Notes under the pieces: model-generated | The model's database searches: none | What the model saw: the letters and a program-made list of their open reading frames with translations, nothing else | Told to the model about the DNA's origin: nothing | Translations under genes and position numbers: made by a program | Part shown: piece after piece, positions 45,470-54,569 of the stretch | Position numbering within the stretch: position 1 is the first letter of the stretch | Layout: each line of letters opens with the position of its first letter | Assembly: GCF_013408245.1 (NCBI RefSeq) | Contig: NZ_JACBYS010000001.1 | Span: 2,604,001-2,668,000, forward strand | Length of the DNA: 64,000 nt | Source of the DNA: Duganella sp. 1224 | GTDB taxonomy: Bacteria; Pseudomonadota; Gammaproteobacteria; Burkholderiales; Burkholderiaceae_D | Direction of reading: 5' to 3'

Positions 45470-47776
45470 TTAGCGGGCGCGCCAGACGGCTTTGCCGGCT
45501 TCGGCGGGCTGCAGCTGGCGGGCTGCTTCCTTGCGGGCGCGAGCTTCGTCCAGCGTGGCGATGTTGCCGTCGGCGGCCAGCGCTTCCTCGGCCGCCACTT
45601 TCGCCTGCACCGCCGACAGCACTTTTTGCGCGGCCGCCAGGCGCCGGGTTTCCAGTTCCAGCAGTTGCTGCTTGGCGGTCGTCATCGCGGCCGTGGTGTC
45701 GGCCACCTTGCGCTGCATGGCGGCGTGCGCCTGCGCGGTTTCCAGCAGCGCTTTCTGCGCGGCCGCCTTGTCGGCCATGGCTTGCGCGGCGTCGCGCTCG
45801 GCCTGCTCGCGCTGCTGCATCGCCTCGGCTTCGGCTTGCGCTTCGTCGGCGCGCTGGCGGGCGCTGGCGGCGACGTTCTTTTCTGCTTCCAGGCGGCCGG
45901 CGATCGCTTGCGAGGCGCGCAGCTCGGAGGCGGTGGTGATGCGCTGCTGCGTCAGTTTCTGGTCGATCAGCGCCAGCGACTTGCGCTCGGTGTCGATGAA
46001 TTCGCGCTCGGCGGCCAGCAGTTCCTCGGCCTTGTCGGCCTTTTCCTGCTCCACGCGGGCGCGTTCGGCGTGCACCGCGCCCAGTTCGACCGCCAGGCGG
46101 GCTTGCACCGCCAGCGCTTGCGCGGCGATGGCTTTCTGTTCGGCTTCAGCCGAGACTTGCGCCGCCATCACGCGCGCGGCTTCGGCTTCCTGTGCGGCGG
46201 CGGCGGCCAGGCGCTGTTCGGCTTCCTGCTGCTGGCGCAGCGCTTCGGTCTGTTCACGCTCGGCGATGACGCGCTGCTGCGCGGCTTCGGTGGCGCGCTG
46301 TTCGGCGTCCAGCTTGTCTTTCAGCGCGGCGATGGCTTGCTGCTCGGCGGCGCCGCGCTCCTGCTCGGCCTTCAGCAGCGCGGCGGCATGCCCGGCGCGT
46401 TCGGCGGCCAGCACGTTGGCGGCGTTCTGCGCTTCCACGTGTTGCGCCAGGGTGGCGATTTCGGCTTGCTCGGCGGCGTTCTGGCTGGCGGCCAGCTCGG
46501 CGGCGGCGCGCGACAGCGCGGCGCGCTCGTTGGCCAGGTCCATCGCGCGCTGCTGTTCCAGGCTGTCGGCACGGGCGGCTTCGGCGGCGGCGGCGTCGGC
46601 CGCCTGGCGCTGCCTGGCCTGGTCCAGCGCGGCGCTTTCCGCTTCCACCTTGGTCAGCGTGGCCAGTTCGGCTTCTTCTTCCGCCTGCACGCGGGCCAGG
46701 GCGACCGCGCGCAGCTGGTTGTCGACTTCGATGCGCGCTTCGGTGGCGGCCAGGATGCGGGCGTCGGCCTCGCGGCGCGCTTGCGCGCTGGCGGCGGCCA
46801 CGGCTTCCATGCGCTCGCGGTGGATGGCGGCGTCACGGATTTCCTTTTCGGTTTGCAGGCGCAGGCGCAGCGATTGCGCGGCGCTGTGCTCGGATTCGGC
46901 CTTGGCCAGGGCGATCTGTTCGCGCTCTTGCTCCAGGTGGGCCAGCGCGCGCGCCTCTTCCAGCGCGCGCACTTCGGCGGCCGAGCGGTTGAAGGCGGCT
47001 TCCAGCGCGATCTTGTCGGCGCGTTCGCGCTGCTTGGTCAGTTCCAGCGCTTCGGCTTCGGCTTCGGCCAGTTGCTGCGCGGTCTGGCGGGCGGCGGCGG
47101 CGTGGCGCTCGCGCTCGCGCGCCAGCGTGGCGACGCGGGCGTCGGCCGAGGCGATGCCGACCACTTCTTCCTTGGCGGCCTGCACGGCGGCGACGCGCTC
47201 GGCGGCCTGCAGGCGGGCCTGTTCGGTCTCCGCCTGCAGCTCGGCGGCGGCGCGCGATGCCTGCTCGGCCAGCTCGGCTTCGGTGGCGATTTGTTCGTGG
47301 GCGCGCTTGCGGCTTTCTTGTTCGGCCTTGGCGCGCTCCTCGGCGGCCAGGCGGATCTGGTTGTCGGCCTCGGCGCGGGCGCGCAGTTCGGCGGTTTCCT
47401 GCTTGACCGCGTCCAGCCGGGCGACGCTGGCCTGGGCGGCGGCGCGCAGCGATTCCAGGCGCTCCTTGTTGGCGGCGATCGCCGCTTCCGACGCCTGCGC
47501 GTTCTGCAGCGCGACAGCGGCGGCGGCGGCGTCCATGGCGGCGCGGTCTTCGGCCAGCGCGCGGGCGCGCGCCTCGGCGTGGGCGCGGCTCTCGGCAGCG
47601 CAGGCGGCCTTGGCTTCGGCTTCGACCCGGGCGATCGCTTCCTGGATGGCTTTCATTTCCATCGCCGCGCGCGGCAGCTGGGCCGGGACGGCGGTGTCTT
47701 CAGCATGCACGGTGGCCATCGGCAATGGCAGCAGCGTGGCGTCGTCGCGTTCTTGTTTGACCAGTTGTGCTTGCAT
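45470..47776 (-). CDS. Very long Ala/Glu/Gln-rich coiled-coil protein
   Basis: 768 aa. The first 35 residues hold four Pro; from residue 36 to about 756 I find no Pro and only a handful of Gly, while Ala, Glu, Gln, Arg and Lys dominate. That gives one almost unbroken coiled coil, by rise per residue about 100 nm long. No signal peptide, membrane helix, Walker motif or zinc ligands are seen, so it should be cytosolic. It resembles crescentin or other bacterial filament proteins in composition only. The opposite strand is also open, but it gives Ser/Arg/Gly-rich shadow proteins. Monocistronic; function unknown. Confidence 0.75.
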   Translation of the reverse strand: MQAQLVKQERDDATLLPLPMATVHAEDTAVPAQLPRAAMEMKAIQEAIARVEAEAKAACAAESRAHAEARARALAEDRAAMDAAAAAVALQNAQASEAAIAANKERLESLRAAAQASVARLDAVKQETAELRARAEADNQIRLAAEERAKAEQESRKRAHEQIATEAELAEQASRAAAELQAETEQARLQAAERVAAVQAAKEEVVGIASADARVATLARERERHAAAARQTAQQLAEAEAEALELTKQRERADKIALEAAFNRSAAEVRALEEARALAHLEQEREQIALAKAESEHSAAQSLRLRLQTEKEIRDAAIHRERMEAVAAASAQARREADARILAATEARIEVDNQLRAVALARVQAEEEAELATLTKVEAESAALDQARQRQAADAAAAEAARADSLEQQRAMDLANERAALSRAAAELAASQNAAEQAEIATLAQHVEAQNAANVLAAERAGHAAALLKAEQERGAAEQQAIAALKDKLDAEQRATEAAQQRVIAEREQTEALRQQQEAEQRLAAAAAQEAEAARVMAAQVSAEAEQKAIAAQALAVQARLAVELGAVHAERARVEQEKADKAEELLAAEREFIDTERKSLALIDQKLTQQRITTASELRASQAIAGRLEAEKNVAASARQRADEAQAEAEAMQQREQAERDAAQAMADKAAAQKALLETAQAHAAMQRKVADTTAAMTTAKQQLLELETRRLAAAQKVLSAVQAKVAAEEALAADGNIATLDEARARKEAARQLQPAEAGKAVWRAR

Positions 47777-47870
47777 GAGAGTCTCGCTGAGAGGTTTTCC
47801 GAGCTCTCATTATCATGTAGCCAACCGGCAACCCTAGCCGCAAGCAGAAGCGGAAAACCCCGCTATTTCT

Positions 47871-48860
47871 TCAAACTGGCAGCGGCGCCTCGTCCATCAG
47901 CGCCACCTGCTCGCGCAACTCCAGGATGCGGTCCTGCCAGTAGCGCTGGGTATTGAACCAGGGGAAAGCCGCCGGGAAGGCCGGATCGTCCCAGCGCCGC
48001 GCCAGCCAGGCCGAGTAATGGATCAGCCGCAGCGTGCGCAGCGCTTCCACCAGGTGCATCTGGCGCGGATTGAAGTCGCCAAAGTCCTCGTAGCCGGCCA
48101 GGATGTCGCCCATCTGGCGCACCTGCTCGGCGCGCTCGCCGGACAGCATCATCCACAGGTCCTGGATGGCCGGTCCCATGCGCGCGTCGTCGAAGTCGAC
48201 GAAGTGCGGGCCGGCGTCGGTCCACAGCACGTTGCCGCCGTGGCAGTCGCCGTGCAGGCGCAGTTGCGGCAACTCGCCGGCGCGGTCGTAGGCGCGGCGC
48301 ACGCCGTCCAGCGCCTGCTCGGCGATGGCGGCGTACGCGGCTTTCAGGTCCGGCGGAATGAAGTCATGGGTCTGCAGGAATGCGCACGGCTCGGTGCCGA
48401 AAGTGTCGATGTCCAGCGCCGGCCGGTGCGCGAACGGCTTGGCCGCGCCCACCGCGTGGATGCGGCCGATGTAGCGCCCGGTCCACTCCAGCACCGCCGG
48501 GTCGCCCAGTTCCGGCGCGCGGCCGCCGTGGCGGGCGAACACGGCGAAGCGGAAGCCGTCGTAGCGGTGCAAGGTGGCGCCGTGCAGCGCCAGCGGCGGC
48601 ACGGCCGGAATCTCGGCGCCGGCCAGCTCCTGCGTGAACGCGTGTTCCTCGAGGATGGCGTCGTCGCTCCAGCGGCCGGGACGGTAGAACTTGACCACCA
48701 GCGGCTTGTCGTCTTCGATGCCGACCTGGTAGACACGGTTTTCATAGCTGTTCAGCGCCAACAGGCGGCCATCGCCGCGCAGGCCGATGCTGTCGAGGGC
48801 GTCGAGCACGCAATCCGGGCTCAACGCGGAATAAGGGTGAGGTGCAGTCATAAGCGCCAT
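47871..48860 (-). CDS. srkA: SrkA/YihE stress-response Ser/Thr protein kinase
   Basis: 329 aa, the usual SrkA length. Kinase features: start [10 protein letters not shown], Lys in [11 protein letters not shown], catalytic loop [14 protein letters not shown] and metal-binding [12 protein letters not shown]. SrkA (RdoA) counteracts MazEF-linked death after stress in E. coli. The gene is divergent from a YecA-type gene. The DCHGGN loop is the APH-like form, as expected for this family. Confidence 0.93.
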   Translation of the reverse strand: MALMTAPHPYSALSPDCVLDALDSIGLRGDGRLLALNSYENRVYQVGIEDDKPLVVKFYRPGRWSDDAILEEHAFTQELAGAEIPAVPPLALHGATLHRYDGFRFAVFARHGGRAPELGDPAVLEWTGRYIGRIHAVGAAKPFAHRPALDIDTFGTEPCAFLQTHDFIPPDLKAAYAAIAEQALDGVRRAYDRAGELPQLRLHGDCHGGNVLWTDAGPHFVDFDDARMGPAIQDLWMMLSGERAEQVRQMGDILAGYEDFGDFNPRQMHLVEALRTLRLIHYSAWLARRWDDPAFPAAFPWFNTQRYWQDRILELREQVALMDEAPLPV

Positions 48861-48915
48861 TGTAAGCGTCGCGGGCGTGTATACTAGCGCCTTCCCCCAA
48901 ATAAAAGAGCAAGTT

Positions 48916-49608
<693 letters not shown>

Positions 49609-49629
49609 CACCGGCCCGATCGGCACAAT

Positions 49630-49652
49630 GACAGAGGGCGGGTCCCTCTGTC
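49630..49652 (+). terminator. Hairpin after the YecA gene
   Basis: Arms gacagaggg (49630-49638) and ccctctgtc (49644-49652), 5-nt loop, with only a short T stretch. A weak terminator or a leader structure for mntH. Confidence 0.5.
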
Positions 49653-49666
49653 TTAAAGTAGAATTC

Positions 49667-49689
49667 AGGCATCTTTGTTCAGGATGCCT
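49667..49689 (+). promoter_or_regulatory. Inverted repeat over the mntH ribosome site
   Basis: Arms aggcatc (49667-49673) and gatgcct (49683-49689) around a 9-nt loop that includes the Shine-Dalgarno agg. It ends at the ATG at 49690. It could control translation or bind a metal regulator; not the known MntR box. Confidence 0.4.
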
Positions 49690-51021
49690 ATGTTTTCCCT
49701 CCCCTTCAAGCTGCCCACCACGGCCACCGCGCCGTTCTGTCCATCCGAAGTCGCCGGCACCGTCAGCGTGCCCGAGGGCGATCCGTTCTGGAAGAAAATC
49801 GTCCGCTTCGCCGGGCCGGGCCTGCTGGTGTCGGTCGGCTACATGGACCCGGGCAACTGGGCCACGGCGATCCAGGGCGGCTCGCAGTTTGGCTACCAAT
49901 TGCTGTTCGTGGTCGTGCTGTCCAGCCTGGCGGCGATTGTGCTGCAGTGCCTGAGCATGCGGCTCGGCATCGTCACCGGCAAGGACCTGGCCGTGCATTG
50001 CCGCGAGCAGTATCCGCCGGCGGTCGGCAAGACGCTGTGGGGCTTCGCCGAGATTTCCATCATTGCCTGCGACCTGGCCGAGGTGCTGGGCTGCGCGCTG
50101 GCGTTCAAGCTGCTGCTGGGCGTGTCGCTGCCGGTGGGCGTGGCGCTGACCGCGCTCGACACCCTGATCGTGCTGGGCCTGAAGGGCAAGGGATTCCGCC
50201 AGGTCGAGGCGATCGTGCTCGGACTGATCCTGACGGTGGCGATCTGCCTGTTTGCCGAGCTGGTGTTCGTCCAGCCGGACTGGCACGCGGTGGCGGCCGG
50301 CCTGGTGCCGTCGATCAGCGCGCTGTCGTCGCGCGAGCCGCTGTACCTGGCCATCGGCATCCTCGGCGCCACGGTGATGCCGCACAACCTGTACCTGCAC
50401 TCGTCGGTGGTGCAGACGCGCGTGGTGGCGCGCCATGACAGCGCCAAACAGCAGGCCATCGGCCTGTCGCGCATCGACACCGTCGTGTCGCTGCTGCTGG
50501 CCCTGCTGATCAACGGCGCCATCCTGGTGCTGGCGGCAGCCGCCTTCCACCAGCCCGGCAACGACCGCGTGCTGGACATCGACGACGCCTACCGCCTGCT
50601 GGAACCGGTGGCCGGCACGGCGCTGGCCGCCATCCTGTTCGGCCTGGCGCTGCTGGCGTCCGGCCAGAGCTCGACCTTCACCGGCACCATCGCCGGCCAG
50701 GTCATCATGGAAGGCTTTTTGAACATGAAGATCCCGTGCTGGCAGCGGCGCGCCATCACGCGCGGGCTGGCGCTGGTGCCGGCCATGATCGGCGTGATCG
50801 TGCTGGGCGAACACTCGGTCGGCAAGCTGCTGGTGCTGAGCCAGGTGGTGCTGAGCATGCAGCTGCCGTTCGCCATGTACCCGCTGGTCAGCCTGACGTC
50901 GCAACGCCGCATCATGGGCAACTTCGTCAACGCCTGGTGGACCACGGCGCTGGCGTGGTTCCTGTTTGCCATCATCTCGGCCGCCAACGCCTGGCTGGTG
51001 TGGCAAGCCTTCGCGGACTGA
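49690..51021 (+). CDS. mntH: MntH, NRAMP-family Mn(II)/H+ symporter
   Basis: 443 aa from ATG 49690 (alternative ATG 49684, TTG 49675). Eleven membrane segments. The NRAMP signatures are intact: DPGNW in VSVGYMDPGNWATAIQGG (TM1, metal-binding Asp and Asn), and ATVMPHNLYLHSSVVQTR (TM6 MPH). It imports manganese or other divalent metals with protons. With the TerC-type genes at 7506 and 42806 it makes metal balance a theme of the window, though they are not linked. The upstream hairpin may regulate it. Confidence 0.95.
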   Translation: MFSLPFKLPTTATAPFCPSEVAGTVSVPEGDPFWKKIVRFAGPGLLVSVGYMDPGNWATAIQGGSQFGYQLLFVVVLSSLAAIVLQCLSMRLGIVTGKDLAVHCREQYPPAVGKTLWGFAEISIIACDLAEVLGCALAFKLLLGVSLPVGVALTALDTLIVLGLKGKGFRQVEAIVLGLILTVAICLFAELVFVQPDWHAVAAGLVPSISALSSREPLYLAIGILGATVMPHNLYLHSSVVQTRVVARHDSAKQQAIGLSRIDTVVSLLLALLINGAILVLAAAAFHQPGNDRVLDIDDAYRLLEPVAGTALAAILFGLALLASGQSSTFTGTIAGQVIMEGFLNMKIPCWQRRAITRGLALVPAMIGVIVLGEHSVGKLLVLSQVVLSMQLPFAMYPLVSLTSQRRIMGNFVNAWWTTALAWFLFAIISAANAWLVWQAFAD

Positions 51022-51111
51022 GGCGCAATTCGCCACCGGGTCAATCGGCATCAATACCGCGCGGCGGGCGCGGCGATATAAAAGAGATCCCTCGACGTCA
51101 TCGGAGTGATC

Positions 51112-51510
51112 ATGCTCATCGCCGCCCTGCTCGGCCTGGCCACCGCGGTCGCATTCGACTGTCCCCGGCAGATCGATATCCAGCAAACCACGCGCACCGC
51201 GGACCGCGCGTGGGAACAAGTCACCGACCACGGCCTCCCGCCCGCCGCGCTGCAGACGGTGGCGGTGTACGCCGACCATCCGGCGGAGGACGGCAGCCTG
51301 GTGCCGGACGCGACCACCACCACCGCCCGCACCGCCGTCACGCTGTGGCGCCTGCCGCCGGACTCGGCGCCATACTGGATGGCATGCGTGTACAGCAACT
51401 CCCGCGTGCTGCTGGCCAAGAAAATCCCGGCCGAGGCCAGGCAGTGCGCACTGACCGCCGCCCTGCGCGAACAGCAAGCCGACGACGTGGTGTCCTTTGT
51501 CTGCCAGTGA
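51112..51510 (+). CDS. STY0301-family secreted protein, second copy
   Basis: 132 aa from ATG 51112 (GTG 51106 is possible; ggag lies just upstream of the ATG). A short signal peptide precedes FDCPRQIDIQQTTRTA. The middle has the proline-rich LVPDATTTTARTAVTLWRLP, then SAPYWMACVYSNSRVLLAKK and a late Cys (RQCALTA). Same pattern as the protein at 4931 (Cys-Pro, Trp, WxxCxY, Cys), with otherwise low identity. Function unknown; GC is like the core genome here. Confidence 0.72.
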   Translation: MLIAALLGLATAVAFDCPRQIDIQQTTRTADRAWEQVTDHGLPPAALQTVAVYADHPAEDGSLVPDATTTTARTAVTLWRLPPDSAPYWMACVYSNSRVLLAKKIPAEARQCALTAALREQQADDVVSFVCQ

Positions 51511-51549
51511 GCCGGCGCTACAATGGCGGCAGCCCTACCACAGTCATTG

Positions 51550-52437
51550 ATGATGTTAAGAAAGCAAAACAACCTGCCGCCGCGCGTGCTGGCCACCGAG
51601 ACGCCGGAACAGGCCGCCGCCAACAAGCTGGCGCGCGAGCAGCGCGACGCCCAGGTGCGCGGCGTCAGTTCGATACACGCGATGCGCGAGGCGATCAAAC
51701 AGGCTTCGCGCGCGCTGCCGCCGCTGCCGCACGTGCCGCGCGTACGCGGGCTGACGGCGGCCACCTTCCGCGCGCGCGCCATGCAAGGCCAGCCCTTTTT
51801 GATCGACGGCGTGGTCAGCCGCTGGCCGCTGAGCGCGCAGACGCCGGCGCTGCTGCGCCAGCGTTACGGCCACATGGCGGTGCGCGCCCGCGTGGGCGAT
51901 TACATCAACACCGCCTTTGCGCCGGACCGCGCCATGCAGGACATGACGATGGCCGAGTATCTCGACCTGGCCGAGCGCACCGAGGGCCTGCCGCCCTATC
52001 TCGGCAACCTGGAGCTGCGCGAGTTGAACAGCCAGTGCCACTGGCCGACGTGGTTCGACAAGATGGGGCCGGCGCGCTTCTGGGTCGGCCCGGCCGGCAC
52101 CGTCACGCCGCTGCACTGCGATTACGACGACAACATCTTCGCGCAGATCTGGGGCAGCAAGCGCATCTTCCTGGCGCCGCCGCACCACGACGAATTTCTG
52201 TATACGAAGGAAGCCAGCGCCATGTTGTTCGGCTCGCCGTTCGATCCCGAGGCGCCGGACTATCAGCGTTTTCCGCTGGCGCGCCAGGCCGCGCTGATCG
52301 AGGTGGTGGTGCAGCCGGGCCAGATGCTGTACGTGCCGGCCGGCTGGTATCACCAGGTGCGGGCGCTGACGTTTTCGCTGTCGTCCAACCGCTGGGCGCG
52401 CGGGGTGCCGTTGCTGCTCTGTGGCAGTGACTGCTGA
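51550..52437 (+). CDS. Cupin-like JmjC-fold protein
   Basis: 295 aa from ATG 51550; another ATG lies at 51553 and the frame opens at 51523. None has a good ribosome site. The region VTPLHCDYDDNIFAQIWGSK gives His and Asp of the Fe(II) site (HxD), and GQMLYVPAGWYHQVRAL gives the distal His, as in cupin_8 / JmjC oxygenases. LVGPAGT-like (FWVGPAGT) precedes the HxD as in that family. A 2-oxoglutarate-dependent protein or small-molecule hydroxylase is likely, target unknown. The 75-nt repeat begins directly after its stop. Confidence 0.8.
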   Translation: MMLRKQNNLPPRVLATETPEQAAANKLAREQRDAQVRGVSSIHAMREAIKQASRALPPLPHVPRVRGLTAATFRARAMQGQPFLIDGVVSRWPLSAQTPALLRQRYGHMAVRARVGDYINTAFAPDRAMQDMTMAEYLDLAERTEGLPPYLGNLELRELNSQCHWPTWFDKMGPARFWVGPAGTVTPLHCDYDDNIFAQIWGSKRIFLAPPHHDEFLYTKEASAMLFGSPFDPEAPDYQRFPLARQAALIEVVVQPGQMLYVPAGWYHQVRALTFSLSSNRWARGVPLLLCGSDC

Positions 52438-52512
52438 CGGCACCACGGCGACCCGCACACCGCTGCGGCCAGGGTCAGACCCCAGAGGGGTCTGACCCTT
52501 TCGTCCGGGGTG
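52438..52512. repeat. 75-nt intergenic palindromic element, copy 2
   Basis: Inverted repeat with 13-bp arms (agggtcagacccc 52471-52483; ggggtctgaccct 52487-52499) and a 3-nt loop. The 5' flank (cccgcacaccgctgcggcc) and 3' flank (tttcg..ggggtg) match copy 1 at 35929. It starts at the base after the upstream stop and ends 19 bp before the convergent gene. Confidence 0.85.
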
Positions 52513-52530
52513 AAAGCAGGCGCTACCCCG

Positions 52531-53529
52531 TCAGTCGCCCTGCGCGTCTTCCGGTTCCAGCTCCGGCGGCACGTTGTAGACGTAGGCTTTGCTGTCGAAC
52601 ATGATCTTCCAGCTCCTGGCCTCCAGCGGCGCGCCGTATTGCGTGCCCTTGGCGGTCACCGTCAGCGGACCGGGCAGCGGGCCCATCACCGGCGCCGTGG
52701 CATAGGTCCAGCGCGCGTGTTCGCAGCGCAGCGGTTCCTTGTCGACCAGGCCCTCGCCGGCGGCGGTCTGCTCCGCTGACGCCTCGGCCGACAGCTTGTA
52801 GTACTCGGCCACCTGCTTTTCCCATTCGGCGTGCTCGGCGTTGGCTTGCGCGCAGTCGCTGCCCGGATCGGCGTCGGCCGAGGCGCGGAAGGTGGCCAGT
52901 TCGGCGATGCGGTCGCCGTGCGGCGCCAGCACCACGTTGGAGACCGTCACCCGCTCCTGCTTCGGATTGAGCCCGCTCTGGGTCTTGATCACCCAGCCCC
53001 AGGTGGTTTCCGCCAGCGCCTCGAAGCGCACTTTTTCCGGCGTGATCGGCGCCGTCGTGTCGTAGCGCAGCGGCTCCGCCACTTCAACCAGGCCGTCGCC
53101 GCCCTTGCCGTCCGAACGGATCTGGAACACGCCGTAGAACTGGCCGGCGTTGCCGCTCAGCGAGGTGCCGCTGGCCACAAAATACAGCTCGTCGCTGGCG
53201 CCAACCGCCTCGATGCGCGCCTGCTGCACCACCCGCACCAGGTAGGGTTCATTGTTCTGGTCAACGTACAGATAGCCTTTTTTCTCCGGCGAATACTTGC
53301 CATAGTTGCGCGTCATCGATTCGTCGATGGCGTAGGCCTCGTCAATCTTGACCAGTTGCGGCCCCCGGCTGGCGTGGTAGTAGGCGGCTGCCACCAGCAC
53401 GATCGCCAGCACGCCTAGCGTGGCCAGCACATACAGCACATAACGCCCCCAGCGGCGGCGCGGTTTTTTCTCAGGGGGCGGCGACTCGGTCGAGACGACC
53501 GGCGGCACGGGTTCCAGGATGTCGGACAT
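52531..53529 (-). CDS. Membrane-anchored hypothetical protein
   Basis: 332 aa. A Pro/Glu/Lys-rich cytoplasmic N-terminus is followed by one helix (about 28-48, YVLYVLATLGVLAIVLVAAA). Then comes a long periplasmic domain of about 280 residues with few Cys (SDCAQANAEHAEW, LRCEHARW), possibly one disulfide. No family recognised. It ends in a highly acidic tail (PPELEPEDAQGD). Monocistronic, convergent with the JmjC-like gene. Confidence 0.7.
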   Translation of the reverse strand: MSDILEPVPPVVSTESPPPEKKPRRRWGRYVLYVLATLGVLAIVLVAAAYYHASRGPQLVKIDEAYAIDESMTRNYGKYSPEKKGYLYVDQNNEPYLVRVVQQARIEAVGASDELYFVASGTSLSGNAGQFYGVFQIRSDGKGGDGLVEVAEPLRYDTTAPITPEKVRFEALAETTWGWVIKTQSGLNPKQERVTVSNVVLAPHGDRIAELATFRASADADPGSDCAQANAEHAEWEKQVAEYYKLSAEASAEQTAAGEGLVDKEPLRCEHARWTYATAPVMGPLPGPLTVTAKGTQYGAPLEARSWKIMFDSKAYVYNVPPELEPEDAQGD

Positions 53530-53585
53530 GGTTTCTGCAGATCATTGTTAATAAGTTGATATCCACAAATGATAATGCCAACAAG

Positions 53586-53612
53586 AAAAACCCGGCGCGC
53601 GGTTCAGCGCGC
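53586..53612 (-). terminator. Terminator overlapping the end of the esterase gene
   Basis: Minus-strand hairpin with gcgcgc arms (53607-53612 and 53595-53600), the TGA stop lying in the loop. It is followed by ccggg and a T-run (AAAAA on the plus strand at 53586). Confidence 0.55.
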
Positions 53613-54458
53613 GAACGCGGCCACCTCGTCCAGCGTGGGCGCCAGCCAGCGCAGCGGCGCGGCGATCGACGCCACCAGCGTCGCGTGGCTGACCTTGTCA
53701 TGGTAGATTTCCCGCACCGGCACGCGCTGCGTCCGCAGCGCGGCCGCCAGCCTGGCGGTGTTGCGCGCCGGATCGACCAGCCGGTCTTCGCGCGCCGCGA
53801 TCAGCAGCGCCGGTGGCGACGTCGCCGTCACATGGCGCAGCGGCTGCGAATCCGCCGGCGTGTCGGGGAAGTGAAACACCGGCTTGGTGGTCGGATTTTC
53901 AATCGGCAGGAAGTCGTACGGCCCCGCCAGTCCGATCCAGCCGCGCAGGTCGGATGGCGCCATGCCCTGCTCCGCCAGCCAGCGGCCGTCCAGCGCCACC
54001 ATGGCGGCGTTGTAAGCGCCGGCGCTGTGGCCCATCACATACAGGCGCTGCGGATCGCCGCCGTAGCGGGCCGCCTCGCGCCTGGCCCATGCCACCGCCT
54101 GCGCCGCATCGCGCAGGAAGTCCGGATAGCTGACTTCCGGATGCAGCCGGTAATCGGCGATCACGGCGACAATGCCGCGCGACGCCAGCGCCCGCCCGAC
54201 AAACGCATAATCGGCACGCTCGCCGGCCACCCAGTTGCCGCCGTAGAAGAACACCACCACCGGCGCCGGGCCGTGCGCGTTGCGCGGGCGGTAGACGTCC
54301 AGCTTGCGGCGCGGCCCGTCGCCATAGGCCAGATCGGTCGTGCGGTCGGCATCGCCGCCGGGCGACAAGGCATTCAGCGCGCTCAGCGGCGAACAGGCCG
54401 CCAGCGCCGTCAGCAACAGCGGCACGGCAAGCAGCAATTTCAGGGAAGATCGGTTCAT
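53604..54458 (-). CDS. Lipoprotein alpha/beta hydrolase (esterase)
   Basis: 284 aa from ATG 54458. Lipobox LTALAAC near residue 20-24 makes it a lipoprotein. The core matches BD-FAE/hormone-sensitive-lipase-like esterases: oxyanion motif VVVFFYGGNW, nucleophile elbow VMGHSAGAYNAA, acid in LLIAAREDRLVDP and His in HDKVSHATLV. So a periplasmic or surface-facing carboxylesterase. Signal and start at 54458 fit better than the upstream frame. Confidence 0.88.
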   Translation of the reverse strand: MNRSSLKLLLAVPLLLTALAACSPLSALNALSPGGDADRTTDLAYGDGPRRKLDVYRPRNAHGPAPVVVFFYGGNWVAGERADYAFVGRALASRGIVAVIADYRLHPEVSYPDFLRDAAQAVAWARREAARYGGDPQRLYVMGHSAGAYNAAMVALDGRWLAEQGMAPSDLRGWIGLAGPYDFLPIENPTTKPVFHFPDTPADSQPLRHVTATSPPALLIAAREDRLVDPARNTARLAAALRTQRVPVREIYHDKVSHATLVASIAAPLRWLAPTLDEVAAFAR

Positions 54459-54535
54459 GGCGCGCACAATGAAAGGAGACAGCCGGACTCTAGCCCAGCC
54501 GTCCCGCGCACACCGTGCGGCACAGCACCACAAAT

Positions 54536-54559
54536 GAAAACGCCGGCGGGGCCGGCGTT
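54536..54559 (-). terminator. Terminator of the orn-DUF1176 unit
   Basis: Perfect 9-bp stem (54539-54547 and 54551-54559, loop of three) about 10 nt past the stop at 54570, followed on the minus strand by tttcattt. Confidence 0.75.
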
Positions 54560-54569
54560 GATGCGATGT

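Noticed and set aside
45395..47956. 853-aa and 781-aa plus-strand ORFs opposite the coiled-coil gene
   Set aside because: They are Gly/Arg/Leu- or Ser/Arg/Ala-rich mirror images of an Ala/Glu-rich gene, a known effect of high GC and the repeated codon pattern. The minus strand has the protein-like composition.
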